From: Paraphoma chrysanthemicola
Lineage: Eukaryota; Ascomycota; Dothideomycetes; Pleosporales; Phaeosphaeriaceae
Assembly (NCBI GenBank): GCA_020744225.1
Contig: JAGMWG010000013.1
Location: 1,240,001-1,304,000, forward strand
Length of the DNA: 64,000 nt
Direction: 5' to 3'
Shown here: positions 22,186 to 32,312 of the stretch, piece by piece
How positions within the stretch are numbered: the first letter of the stretch is position 1
Layout: the number at the start of each line of letters is the position of its first letter
Made by a program: the position numbers and the translations under genes
Notes under the pieces: model-generated
Databases searched by the model: none
What the model was told of the DNA's origin: nothing
What the model saw: only the letters and a program-made list of their open reading frames with translations

Positions 22186-24137
22186 CCGTATTGGAGGATA
22201 TCGCTAGTTTTAACTCCAGATCTCACGGCGACGCTGTTTGGTGATCGAGATCTCGCTGACGTTCGGGGCGCCTTGCAGCTTACCGGGACCGCATGGCTTA
22301 TTAGATGTAGGCCACATAACGCCCTAGTGGCACTTTCTCATAAGATTCTGTCCTCCCAGCCTAGTGCTGTGTGTATGTTTGGCATAATCTATCGATCGAA
22401 GTAGGAATAAGTTCAGCTTTGACCGCATTAGCATGTAGTTGGCTCGCGCGTGAGCTGCAGCGCACGCAGCAAGTTGTTTTTGATTACTTTCATCGTGATA
22501 GGAATAGAATCTGCCTGTCAAGCACGGCACTGGAATATGATAACGAGAGCCGCTGAAGGATTCATAGAGTCGCATACATGTTGTGCGGTTGAACATCGGT
22601 GTGGGTGGTGATAGCGCGTGGCGCTAGCCTAATTAGCCATGATGACCTCAAAAAGATGACGGGTGGCCTTATGCTCCTCTTCCAAACGCCTGACGAGTCT
22701 CATGAAATTCTATATGCGCACAACCTGAGTGTCGTTGCCAAAAGCGCTTCCAGGATTAACCACTATGAGCATCAAAGAAGATGAGTAACGACGCGACAAC
22801 TCCTCTACTCTCCTCCCCTTACCATACCTTCTGCATCCTGCGTTCCTGGCTTGTGTTGTGTTCAGAGCACAACTTTTGATATGCAGCTCCATTGCCCTAT
22901 CATCAGAAAGCCCTAACAGCATCGGGTATCGCAACGCATCCGCTTCATGTCGGATGGCGCATTAGGACATGAGAAATCAGTTGAGGGGAATGCCGGAGTT
23001 CCAGACGCTTATTGCTGACAATTCCAAGGCTTGAGCTGCCAGTGAAATGCTGATCAGCGTCTTGACCCTGTACCTTTTTTGCGCGGCCTGATACGGAAGG
23101 TGACTATGCATATACCAATCTCTAACAAACGCGCCTGTGCGGCATGAGACTATTTGCATCCCATGTTGCGCGCGAGCACCTTCTTTACTATATTCGCTTG
23201 CTCTTCACAGCTTGGACACTGTTCGAACAACGAGAGATCAAGCGATGCACGGACTTCCGGATTATGCTGGGATTGCGATCTTTCCCAGCCTATGCTCGAC
23301 ATGGCTGATCTAAATACCACGCAATGCTTCTGCCATTTGAAGATCAGTACCTGTGTGGACAGGTGTTGAACAGTGCGTCCGAACTCGATTGCTGGGTTTG
23401 CGCCGGAAGTAAAGTTGTTACATGTCTGCACGGCTGCGGTCGATGGCCTGTGAGCGAAGCGATCGTGCCAGTTCTGCATGCTCCCAAGCTTACCCCACTG
23501 TTTGAGCATGTCCATGAAAGACTATTGGAGTTCCTCACCCTGTACCTTACCCACTTCAAAAAGTCTCACCACTAATTCTCAAGATCGACAGGAAAATCGC
23601 GTGGTGAGAGAACTGCGTTACTTGTGCGTTGCAGGCAGCCGAAGGTAATGTACTAAACTCGGAACCCTCCAAGACACGTCCGCCCTCGGATGTGTGTTTA
23701 CTGAGCTACAGTAGCATGCGGCAAATACCCGCCACTGCCGAGGGGACGAATCAGCAGGGCCCACCACGTCAAATTGCATCAATCGAAACTCGAACGCTAC
23801 CGCGCACTGCTCCCAGCCACAGTACTGTCCTTTGAACGAGCTTCAGTATATGACGGCATCGATGACAATCAAAACTTTCCAGCGGTCACGTTAGTCAGTG
23901 GATTGTGGAAGACCCCGCATGTCGCTACCCCTGCATATCTGGGGAAACCGGGATCCTTCCGCATTTCGTCGGCGGTCGAATGTCGTTTTCGTCTCTGCAA
24001 CTTGCGCTGCGGCAGTTCTGTGTGAACCTATAGTCTGCTCTTATATTCAATTATAAACTCTTCGAAATTTGTCTGCGATCAGTGCTCTTCTTCTTTCCTG
24101 CGTGCAGCTCATCTGCAGCGGCACCAGCGTTGCCGTA
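22186..24137. other. Intergenic, about 2 kb without a gene
   Basis: Only short frames on both strands (for example 23150-23515 on minus and 23324-23575 on plus) without motifs or splice logic. The first bases are the promoter of the glycosyltransferase. Decayed sequence is likely. Confidence 0.5.
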
Positions 24138-24218
24138 ATGACACAACCCCACGCACTATGTGGCAACTGTCCAGACTGCTAATTCGCCGGTACAGATAAG
24201 TCCACGAAACCATTTTTT

Positions 24219-25336
24219 TTGCTCATACTGTTCTTCCAACTTTCTCGTCGGTGCGATTATCCTCGTGACACCATATATGTTTCACGCGTTATGCTAATCG
24301 CTAAGCGCACGCACAGAGATTCATTGCGAAAGCACTGGAGAACATGCATCTTGCGACAGGTCGCTGGCCAACCGATGCCAGATCCTGAACTCAAGGGGAG
24401 GAAGAGAAGAGCCTGCGACCAGTGTGCCTCGAGTAAGCGAGCGTGTGATTTCTCTCTGCCATGCGAGACATGTACAACAAAAGGCTTGACGTGTTCAAAT
24501 CGTAGAACAACCGAGCGAAAAGGTTCCGAAGTTGGTCACGATTCCAACGCAGGTTTTGAATCACAGATCGGCATCCACTATGGCAGAAGTATGGCTTTGG
24601 ATTTCTGGGATTATTCAGCCGGGCTAAGAGCCGAAACAGCTTCTTTGACCCACCCAGTATGTCAAATCCCGTCTCCAACTATGACGGCACTCTCGGTTAG
24701 CCATTTGACTGATACATATATTCCCTACGATGACTCGGCACGTCATTCGATATTCGAATCTGAGAGCTTTGACTTCCTACTCAACTTTGAGCTGAAAGGA
24801 GGCATCGACAGAGCATTCAATTTTGCAACGTCTCAGGAACAATTTTGCCAAAAGTACGACTTGAACCTTCCTTTCTCGATAACAGATGAGGGACGGATTG
24901 TCGACTTTCCCGACACGCAGCCTCAGGAGCCTAAGCGATCTGACAATCACTTACCGGCAGTTCAGTGGCTATTGGATCCATTGCTCCCGCAGACGAAAGC
25001 GATCTTGGAGATATTACTTGATGGATCGCTGCGTCGCCACGCCGAGGAAGCTGATGGCGCCGAGCACGGCGATAGACCACTGTTTCTCAGCAATCAGTAC
25101 ATTCGCTTTTTCAATCCTCTAAATCTGCGTCGACTCTTGAGCTTGTACTAGAAAAGGTGGCAGTGTCATTGTCCAATAAGTCACCAGCCCAGTGTCAACC
25201 TTGCTCAGATACCGACTGAGATGATTATTGTTATGAGCCTGATGGGAGCTTGTATGTCATCCGATCGAGAAGAAATTGACGAGGTCAGGCGGTGGCTTGA
25301 CCCGACGGAGAAGGCAATTTTCGCAATACCATGATG
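24219..25336 (+). pseudogene. C2H2 plus Zn2Cys6 transcription factor, broken
   Basis: The frame encodes the second half of a C2H2 finger (THRDSLRKHWRTC) followed by GRKRRACDQCASSKRACD and CETCTTKGLTC, a Zn2Cys6 cluster. This tandem is a known fungal regulator type. The start of the fungal-specific domain follows (FFNPLNLRRLLSLY). At 25149-25151 an in-frame TAG interrupts it, but the same frame carries on with clear family sequence: CHCPISHQPS, EMIIVMSLMGACMSSD, RRWLDPTEKAIF, until TGA near 25336. Beyond that DDPEKIM appears in another frame. The upstream half of the C2H2 finger is not in frame; an ATG at 24138 followed by LCGNC may be its decayed exon. The full-length family has 600-800 residues, so this is a truncated relic. 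Confidence 0.75.
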
Positions 25337-25491
25337 ATCCAGAGAAGATTATGTCAACCAAAGGCAGCAACTTTCAAGGGAAGCGAAGCTGAGATGCCTG
25401 CGGATGGGTCATCTCATATGTGCATTACAGATATGGGAGGGCGATGACCTTGCAAGAAAAAGGATGATTGAGCTTCGATATCCTCAGTTAG

Positions 25492-25803
25492 TCCACCATT
25501 GTTCACGACGATGGAACAGAGAGAACCGTGGACATTCTTCCAGAGATCGAGAAGTATGATCCTGTTGTCTCTGAGAAGTCCAACATTACCTATCACAAGA
25601 CCATCATTTTGACGTTCCCGGAGACCAATGGTCGCCTGAACATCACTGCTCCACAACTGAAGGGTGATGGAGGGTATGGCGAGTGCTACACAGAGAACAA
25701 GAATCTTATCTTTTTCGACGCGTGGGCTGAAGTTTCTGGCATCTGGAAGGGGAAACATGTTACTGGCTTCTCGGTGTCGGAGCAGAAAAGTTTCTTTGGC
25801 TAG
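25492..25803 (+). pseudogene. C-terminal fragment, CrtC/AttH-like (uncertain)
   Basis: An open stretch preceded by a good acceptor (CAGTTAG at 25485-25491) encodes about 103 residues: IVHDDGTERTVDILPEIEKY, LTFPETNGRLNITAPQL, GGYGECYT, FFDAWAEVSGIWKG and VTGFSVSEQ. The order (V.DDGT, then a sugar-like beta strand series, then E.SG.W.G..VTGF) resembles the end of carotenoid 1,2-hydratase/AttH-like secreted proteins. No upstream exons, start codon or signal peptide are visible, so it is a gene end left after loss of the front. It sits 150 bp behind the broken regulator. The family assignment is tentative. Confidence 0.4.
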
Positions 25804-26547
25804 GCCGACTGACTTGGGAAATCAAGTCCCATCCGTGCGCGGTAAGCCGCGCTTGGGGCTCGGAATAGCTAGATTATCACCTCAAGGTATGCACATTGAA
25901 TAAGGACGAGACATGGCGACTTTGGCCTTGTTAACGTGCTCATTACGAGAAGCACGAGTCACTACATAGATAGCGAGCTCAGCCAAGTCGATTACCGAAG
26001 TAGAAATAATTGCAATAACACTCTTAATAGAGCTTTAAGACGCCTAGCTCTAGGATAGAAATCACTATTGTGTCTGTTGCTCTGCTGGTATTATTATGAC
26101 ACACATTGTTCTTCAGCTCACTAGCTCTTCGCACTGCTGTATGCTTTTCTAGACTATACACGAAAGCCTCAGAATGCGAACTAGGACGAAATCGCCCTAG
26201 TACAAGAGTGAGTACATCTTTGCGGCGTGAAGGTGGCTGGCAAATGGAAAGACGTGTGTTGGAGATGCGCATTCATGCAGCGCGTAATGGAGGATGACAT
26301 CCTCACTCTAATCAGACCTGAACCGACGCGGTTATTGGCATCCCGAACCATTACAATGTTGTACTGTTCACACCGACACACTTTGCTTCGTAAATTAACA
26401 ATCTGCGCATACATGGACGCAATTATTGAGCGATGTATATAATCTGGTGAAAGCGGGATTGTATTGCCGTTTGCGGCGACGACAATTGCTTTGTAGCTCG
26501 CTTAGTTACAGCATTTCGACTAGCCTTGTTTATAGCACAAGTGACGA
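25804..26547. other. Intergenic, no gene seen
   Basis: AT-rich in parts, with no motif-bearing frame on either strand. Confidence 0.45.
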
Positions 26548-27108
26548 CTACGAAGGCCGCAGCTCCTCGCTCTCACTCACTCTCTCTCTTTTGACAACAC
26601 TTTCCTCTCGTATTTCCAGCGCGCTCGCTACGTCCACATAACTTTCTTTCTCATCTTCATTTCTTAACCCCTTCAAAACTCGACACGCACCGGCGGATTT
26701 GAACATGGTTTGGTCGACACTGAAGCGGCGATTCTCGGAAGGTTGACTACGGTGAAGTCTCGACGGCAGATCGAATGGCATGGTTGGCGGTGGCCGGAAA
26801 GCTGATCTGAAGCGAGTCCGATAGCAGCACTGACGGCATCCTTGACGGCGCCTCCGATGGTAGGCATTGATACTGGTGATATGCTCACGGGACGAGGGCG
26901 GAACGGGGTGCGGGATAGAGCTGGGGAATGACTCTAGCGGAAGGTTGGAACAAGGCCCGGAATGGCGTGCATGACAGACTGCGGGTTGGGACTTGGGTGG
27001 TCGATCCGAAGAGGTCGCAAGTGCGTGGTGTTCAAGAGGAGGGGTGTCAAGATCGGACTCTGCGTCTCCACGTGGTGACATCTGGTCACTGGCCTGCGGG
27101 CTTGCCAT
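26548..27108 (-). CDS. Possible hypothetical protein, Ser/Pro/Arg-rich
   Basis: An uninterrupted frame of 186 residues from Met at 27108 (the frame is open up to 27180). It is rich in Pro, Ser and Arg, with an Arg-rich centre (YHRRRRQGCRQCC), no recognised domain and a charged C-terminus (EDEKESYVDV, VVKRERVSESEELRPS) that looks coding. It could also be a chance frame, since the region has decayed neighbours and overlapping frames are open too. I do not recognise it. Confidence 0.25.
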   Translation of the reverse strand: MASPQASDQMSPRGDAESDLDTPPLEHHALATSSDRPPKSQPAVCHARHSGPCSNLPLESFPSSIPHPVPPSSREHITSINAYHRRRRQGCRQCCYRTRFRSAFRPPPTMPFDLPSRLHRSQPSENRRFSVDQTMFKSAGACRVLKGLRNEDEKESYVDVASALEIREESVVKRERVSESEELRPS

Positions 27109-27503
27109 AGCAGAGCAGCGTAATTGTCTATGGAAGTTCCATGCGCTTCGACGATGAGATTTTGTGATGATACAGAACAAATCTGCTTACACCCTTCGCT
27201 AGCTGCTCGTAATGGTCGACGAAGTGATGTCCTGCTGATGACTGATGCTCAACAAACAGCGAGGGCCCACTGCACAAAGCTGTTCAGTAGCTGTAGAACT
27301 GTAGTTTTTGAAGGTAGCCCGCGATCGGTGGGTTGTGCCAGCTGTACAGCGCGCACTTGCCTTGTCTCGGCGATGCATTTCATTGCCTCTATTGATGTTT
27401 CCCTCTGCACTTTTTACGGTACAATTCGCAAAAAGAACCGTGTCGAAAAAGGTCTTAACGATGCCAAGAGATCTTATACCATGCTTACCATTGCGACCAG
27501 GCG

Positions 27504-30081
27504 CTAGTAGTAAATCGCGAATACCCAGACAAACTCATCCGCCGATGCAACATCCTCGCTGACACGGAGAACTAGACCCCCGTCTTGATCTCTTGAGCTT
27601 GGCACAACCTCGCCAGCCTTGCTTCCTCCAACAACCTTGACCTGATCGCCCTCCGCCCAAGGCACTGGGCTCCTCAACACTAACTCTTCCACTGGGGTTT
27701 CCAGGACTAAGACATAAAAAGCATCCTTACTAGTCGTGAACCGGACATTCTCGCCTTCTTGCGGCGTGACATGCCAATACGTCGTGTTAAACACCGCCTC
27801 ACCATGAGTCTTGATCCACTTCCCAGCCTCGCGTAGATTCTCCTGCATGACCGGCAAGATTGTTCCATCAGCCATTGGCCCGACATCGAGCAAGAAGTTC
27901 CCATTCTTGGACACAATATCTACCAGACTCTTCACGATTGTTGACGCATTCATGTATTCGTCAAGTGGTGTCGCGGCGTTGTAGCCATAACTATAAGGAT
28001 CCATACCCTGGCTGATTTCCCATTTACGTGCTTGCACACTGGCGTAGCGCGCGTACTCGGGTGTATCAAAGTCGCCAGGAAGACCACAGCGCGCATTCAT
28101 GAGCGCCTGCTTGTTTTCAGCGGCAAGAGCATTGTACCATGCCGCTGCGAACTCTGTGGTTCTATTCGGCCCACCTATGTCACACCACATGACCTCCGCG
28201 CCCATGGCAGCTAGGGCACGCATCTCAGGTAGCACAATTTCGTTGACGTAGTCGGATACCGGTACGTAGCCTGTGTAAGGAAGTGTGACGTTGGTGAAGG
28301 GGTTGGTCGCGTTGCCGCCCGGCCAGCTGGCGAAGCCTTTGTAATCTGGGTGAAACCACTCTGGTAGCGAGTAGTATGTCGCCTTATGTAATTGTGGCTG
28401 GTTCTGGTCGGCTGCGTCAAAAATCTCTTGTAACAGATTGCGATGAGGCGTTAGCTTGACGGATGTGCGATCAGAGACGTTTGCCGGAAGATCGAAGATT
28501 GCGTAGCCATCGTGATGCTTGCTGACTTGGACGAAGTAGTTGGCGCCAGCATCTGCAAAGAGGTCTACCCACTCTTTGGGATCGAATTTTGCGGCTGTGA
28601 AATTTGGATAAAGTCATCGTAGACAACATCAGGGCCGTACGTGGCAAGGTGATGCTGGTAGGTCTGACTCTTGTCGTCGGGATCATTGAGGTGCCACCAG
28701 TACCTTGACACATTAGTACTTGATTTTTAGATGAAAGATTAGAGCTTACCATTCTGCATACGACTCGTTCTTGCCAGAGTTGCCCCAAGCAGGTACCGCG
28801 TAGACACCCCAGTGAATGAAGATGCCATACTTGCCATTATCAAACCTACAACGAAAAGCATTAGTAGAACTGCATATGTAGAGCAAGGAGATCTGTCTCT
28901 TACCAATCCGGTGAGTCATGTGCATAGATCGAGTTATATGTTGCCTCGTATGTCTTCAGTCCAAACGAGGCATTGAAGGTGTAAGATACCATGTCGATAC
29001 CTTCCCCTTTCACAATGACAGTCGCTGGGCCCACCCTACCAGACTCTACGCCCTCAAAATTCTCTACCTCCACACTGACCTTGATTTGGTCTCCAGCGCC
29101 AAGTCGTTTGATGTGCCCCGCTTGGACTGTTTTCACGCCTTCCGACTCGATCGACACGGTAACCGAGTGATTGCGGAGAACTTGCCCGGTGCCAGCATTG
29201 CTCACAAGAACCTCGTAGATTTGCGTCTTATTACTTCCTTCAATCCATTTCTGTGTTGAACGGGCATATTGCACGCTTAACACGGGGCCATCTGCATTCT
29301 CCGCAGCCGGGACAAGTGTCAATGCAAAAATGTGTAGCCTAGATTCGATCGCAGCACCGCCCGGATCTGTCGCTGCGCCTCCAGTCACATTTGGTAGCTG
29401 GATACTGACGATATCCTTCGTACTGTCGAGCCAGGTACATGTCTGGAAAATGTTGGACCGATTCCAATCCACGCTTTCATTCGTCAATCGATATGGGAAG
29501 ACGAGATCGCCTCCGGTGGGATAGGGCCACGACCACTAGGCGGGCACCAAGACCATCGCCGAGGTCGCTGACTCATCGGCGAAAGTGGAATTGATGGTGC
29601 CTTGAGTAATGCCAATCTCAGAAGCCGCCAGCATGTGTACACTCAGGTACCTTCCCCGTGGTACTGCGATGGTCTGGCCCGCTGCGATGACATTGTCATT
29701 TCCTCCTTTCTTGAACTCGGGAAATCGATAGTTTAGCCCGGTGTATATGAATGACTTGGGTGGGATGAATTCGGCTGGGTAGGAGTCTGTTGCCATGTCA
29801 GTAGAGTCACGAGATTTCGATCCGGGACGTTTGACAATACCTCCAGACCCATCAAAATCTGTTTCGTTGGGTTCTAACCCGAATGCACGATTATTAGCGA
29901 GGCCACTTATGTCGATCGGAATTGACGCGGCCTGGCCTTCAAGTGGTTGAAAATTATTTTGTGGCATGAAGATGAGCTGCGCGCGTGCAGCCCCAAGCAG
30001 CCAACACGCCCATGCGAGAAGGATGGGGACCATCATGTCTTTTCCCCACTCGGCCGCAAGAACGCCGTTTAGAGGGCTCAT
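27504..30081 (-). pseudogene. GH29 alpha-L-fucosidase, broken by TAG and frameshift
   Basis: Exons 30081-28904, 28845-28751/28750 and 28703-27504 with 58- and 46-bp introns. A signal peptide lies in MMVPILLAWACWLLGAARA (Met at 30036 or 30033 is the best start). An N-terminal beta-domain is followed by the GH29 barrel: GKYGIFIHWGVYAVPAWGN, YAEW..YWWH, VSKHHDGYA and the nucleophile Asp in MWCDIGGPN. Two lesions exist. In-frame TAG at 29536-29538 splits VLVPA from WSWPYPTGGD, a CAG or TGG codon changed. At about 28601-28606 one base is missing in an A run, so that FTAAKFDPKEW continues in the next frame. Both flanks are well conserved, so decay is recent, or the frameshift is a sequence error. 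The enzyme would release fucose from xyloglucan or glycoproteins outside the cell. Transposon copy 2 starts 378 bp upstream. Confidence 0.8.
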
Positions 30082-30459
30082 GGTCCTATTTGTACCATCA
30101 TCTCGCTAGCATTTTACATCCTGGGATGGAAGATCTTACTCCAATAAGCAATCCGGCGGAAACTATTGAGGCGGTTGCCGAGTGGGGAAATGATCCCGAC
30201 GTCTGCGTCCGAAAAGGACCGAAGTGACGACATCATGGCGGAGAAGGTGGTTGTAGAAATGCAGCTAAGATGAGGTTGCAAGGTACGTGAGCCATCTACC
30301 CCGCATTTTCGGAATAGTCGCAATGCTAGAGGTATCAACTCCCCATCGCTCATACCTCAACTTTCGCGTAGGCAAGATGTCGGGAATGGCGGAAGACAGC
30401 AAGTGTAATTTCTAGCTGAAAAGTCGTCGAGACGGCAAATCATCTTGCAGCCAAATATA
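30082..30459. other. Promoter side of the fucosidase, no gene
   Basis: This 378-bp gap between the fucosidase start and transposon copy 2 holds no gene; insertion here may have affected the fucosidase promoter. Confidence 0.45.
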
Positions 30460-30526
30460 ACGTGTTTTATAAGCGAGTCGTCAATACAAGCGAGTCGTCA
30501 GCCCCACCAACTTTGATCACCTCTTC
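30460..30526 (+). repeat. Left terminal inverted repeat of transposon copy 2
   Basis: 67 bp, inverted copy of 32244-32310. The two 10-base iterons cgagtcgtca are spaced 17 bp. Confidence 0.9.
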
Positions 30527-30599
30527 AAGTATATAACTCAACTACGTTGTAAGGCAGTATATATATATATTAATGTAGCAATTTAAGCAGGATCTATAG

Positions 30600-32229
30600 A
30601 GTCTTTTTTACACGTTCTTGCGTTATGCCTAGTCTTCCTGCACCTGCTGCAGCGCGCAAGAGCCTAGCGGCTAAGGCTTGATTGCTCTCTACCTTAACGC
30701 TCTTTACGAGCAATCTGCTAATTAGCTTTACGTTAAGCAATTATATCCTTACTAGCTCCCTTTGTTAAGACTCTCTGCTTCTGTACACGCTTTTTCTTGC
30801 GCTGCTTTTGCTTTGACGCTGCCTTATTAGCCTTCTTAAGGCTAGTAATTCTCTCGCGCATTAGCTTAGCTAACAGGATTATTACTTTAGCGCCCTTCTT
30901 AAGCTAGTTAATTGCCTTAATAATTAATGTAGGCGAGAAGCTCTTATATTGGCGTACGCGCTCGCAAATTAGCGTTAATTAAGCCTTAAGCTTGCGCGCG
31001 TTACTTAGCGTACGAGCCTGCTAGACAGCCTCTAGTAGAGCAGCAGGTGTAGGTGTACGTAGCTGCACGTCTAGCTTTAACAAGACAGCGTCTAGCTAGA
31101 GAGGTACAAGACCTGCGCCTTAAAAGGCTGAGCAGATATTAGCTGTCGTAAACGCGCAGTTAAAGGCTACCTTAAAGGCTAGCAGAAACTTAAGCTTTGT
31201 AATGTAGTTAATGTAGTATTAGATAAGAGCCTTAACCTTGCGGCTGTACGCGCGCTTTAACAGCGAGAAGCAGCTAACATTAAGAGGCTGCAGCAGGTAA
31301 GATAAGTAAGGTAGTATACAAAGCGTATAGATATTGTTCTTCTTGCAGAGCTCTTGAAATTCAAGAGAGTAGTGACTCTCGTGCCTATTAAGGACAAGCA
31401 GGCGACGCGCACTAATAACGCGAGTCTTCGTGTGAGCGTTAAAGTGCTTAAGCTACTTAATTCTAAGCTCGTTGTTCGTCTAGCTGTTGTCACTGACTGC
31501 GATCGCCTAGTCGCGTGGGATATCCTCCTTATACTAGGCAGACAGGTGATACTGGCTAGCAAAGATGAGGAAGGGTGGGATTGTCCAGCCAGCAGCGTTG
31601 ATCGCAGCAATCACAGTCACCCACTCGCGATTGCTAGGCTGGACAGCCTTTAGCCAGCCTCTTCTCTCTGACCTAGTCACGACAAGCTGAGTCGTGATCT
31701 TGCCTATCATAAAGCCAGCCTCATCGAAGTTGTAGACGTCCTCATCGCAGATGCCGTACCTAGCCTTTGTCTGCTCTACGAGCTCAAACCATTAGCTGAT
31801 TAAGACAGGATCCTCACACAGAGCTCTCTGCCTATCGTACGCTTGAGTAAAACGCGTCGTAAGTTGGTCTGTACGCTTAACAAAGTTGCGCAGCCAGTGG
31901 ACGCTAACGTAACTTGCGCTGCGCCGCGCAAGCAGCTTATCAGCCATTGCACGTATAGCTTTGTACGTAGGCGCGAATCCACGTGTATCCAAGTCGAGTA
32001 TATGTCTGATAATCACCTCTTCCTCTAGCTCAGTGAGCTTCTTTGAGTTGGGTTGGCAATCGCGTCGTGCAGGCTTGCCAGCGCGTCGGTCGCGCATCGT
32101 CATACGAGGGACATTATAGACTACAGCAGCGCGGCTTTTAGACCTAATCTGCTGGGATGTAATAGAATTAATAGCAAGCTGAATATCAGCTTCATTTAAA
32201 GGCGCTTGAGAAGCGTGGCGTGGAGCCAT
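30600..32229 (-). pseudogene. RIP-decayed pogo transposase of copy 2
   Basis: From the ATG at 32229 the frame stays open for 145 residues (to 31792) covering the HTH region and VSVHWLRNFVKRTDQ, then breaks repeatedly. Catalytic segments such as YNFDEAGFM remain readable between stops, many of them Trp TGG changed to TAG. The first 40 residues differ from copy 1 much more (MAPRHASQAPLNEADIQ against MVQRNVTQILPNEANIQ; VPRMTMRDRRAG against VAETTLRRRRAG) than the next 90. Not functional. Confidence 0.88.
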
Positions 32230-32243
32230 TGCACGTTGAGATG

Positions 32244-32310
32244 GAAGAGGTGATCAAAGTTGGTGGGGCTGACGACTCGCTTGTATTGACGACTCGCTTA
32301 TAAAACACGT
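32244..32310 (-). repeat. Right terminal inverted repeat of transposon copy 2
   Basis: 67 bp, inverted copy of 30460-30526, followed by TA at 32311-32312. Confidence 0.9.
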
Positions 32311-32312
32311 TA

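Larger units (their letters stand above)
30460..32310 (-). mobile_element. Fot1/pogo-type DNA transposon, copy 2 (1851 bp), RIP-decayed
   Basis: Flanked by TA (30458-30459, 32311-32312) with 67-bp terminal inverted repeats (30460-30526 and 32244-32310). It is related to copy 1 but inverted and of a different subfamily: the first 18 repeat bases are identical, the iteron differs (cgagtcgtca at 30474-30483 and 30491-30500, also 17 bp apart). Compared with copy 1 the half holding the transposase C-terminus (about 30550-31400) is full of CpA-to-TpA and TpG-to-TpA changes, for example catcagctcagctgac has become cattagcttagctaac. This is the classic RIP signature. Confidence 0.93.

Noticed and set aside
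23150..23575. Overlapping small frames on both strands near 23.3 kb
   Set aside because: Neither has a motif, signal peptide or splice logic; both strands are equally open by chance.
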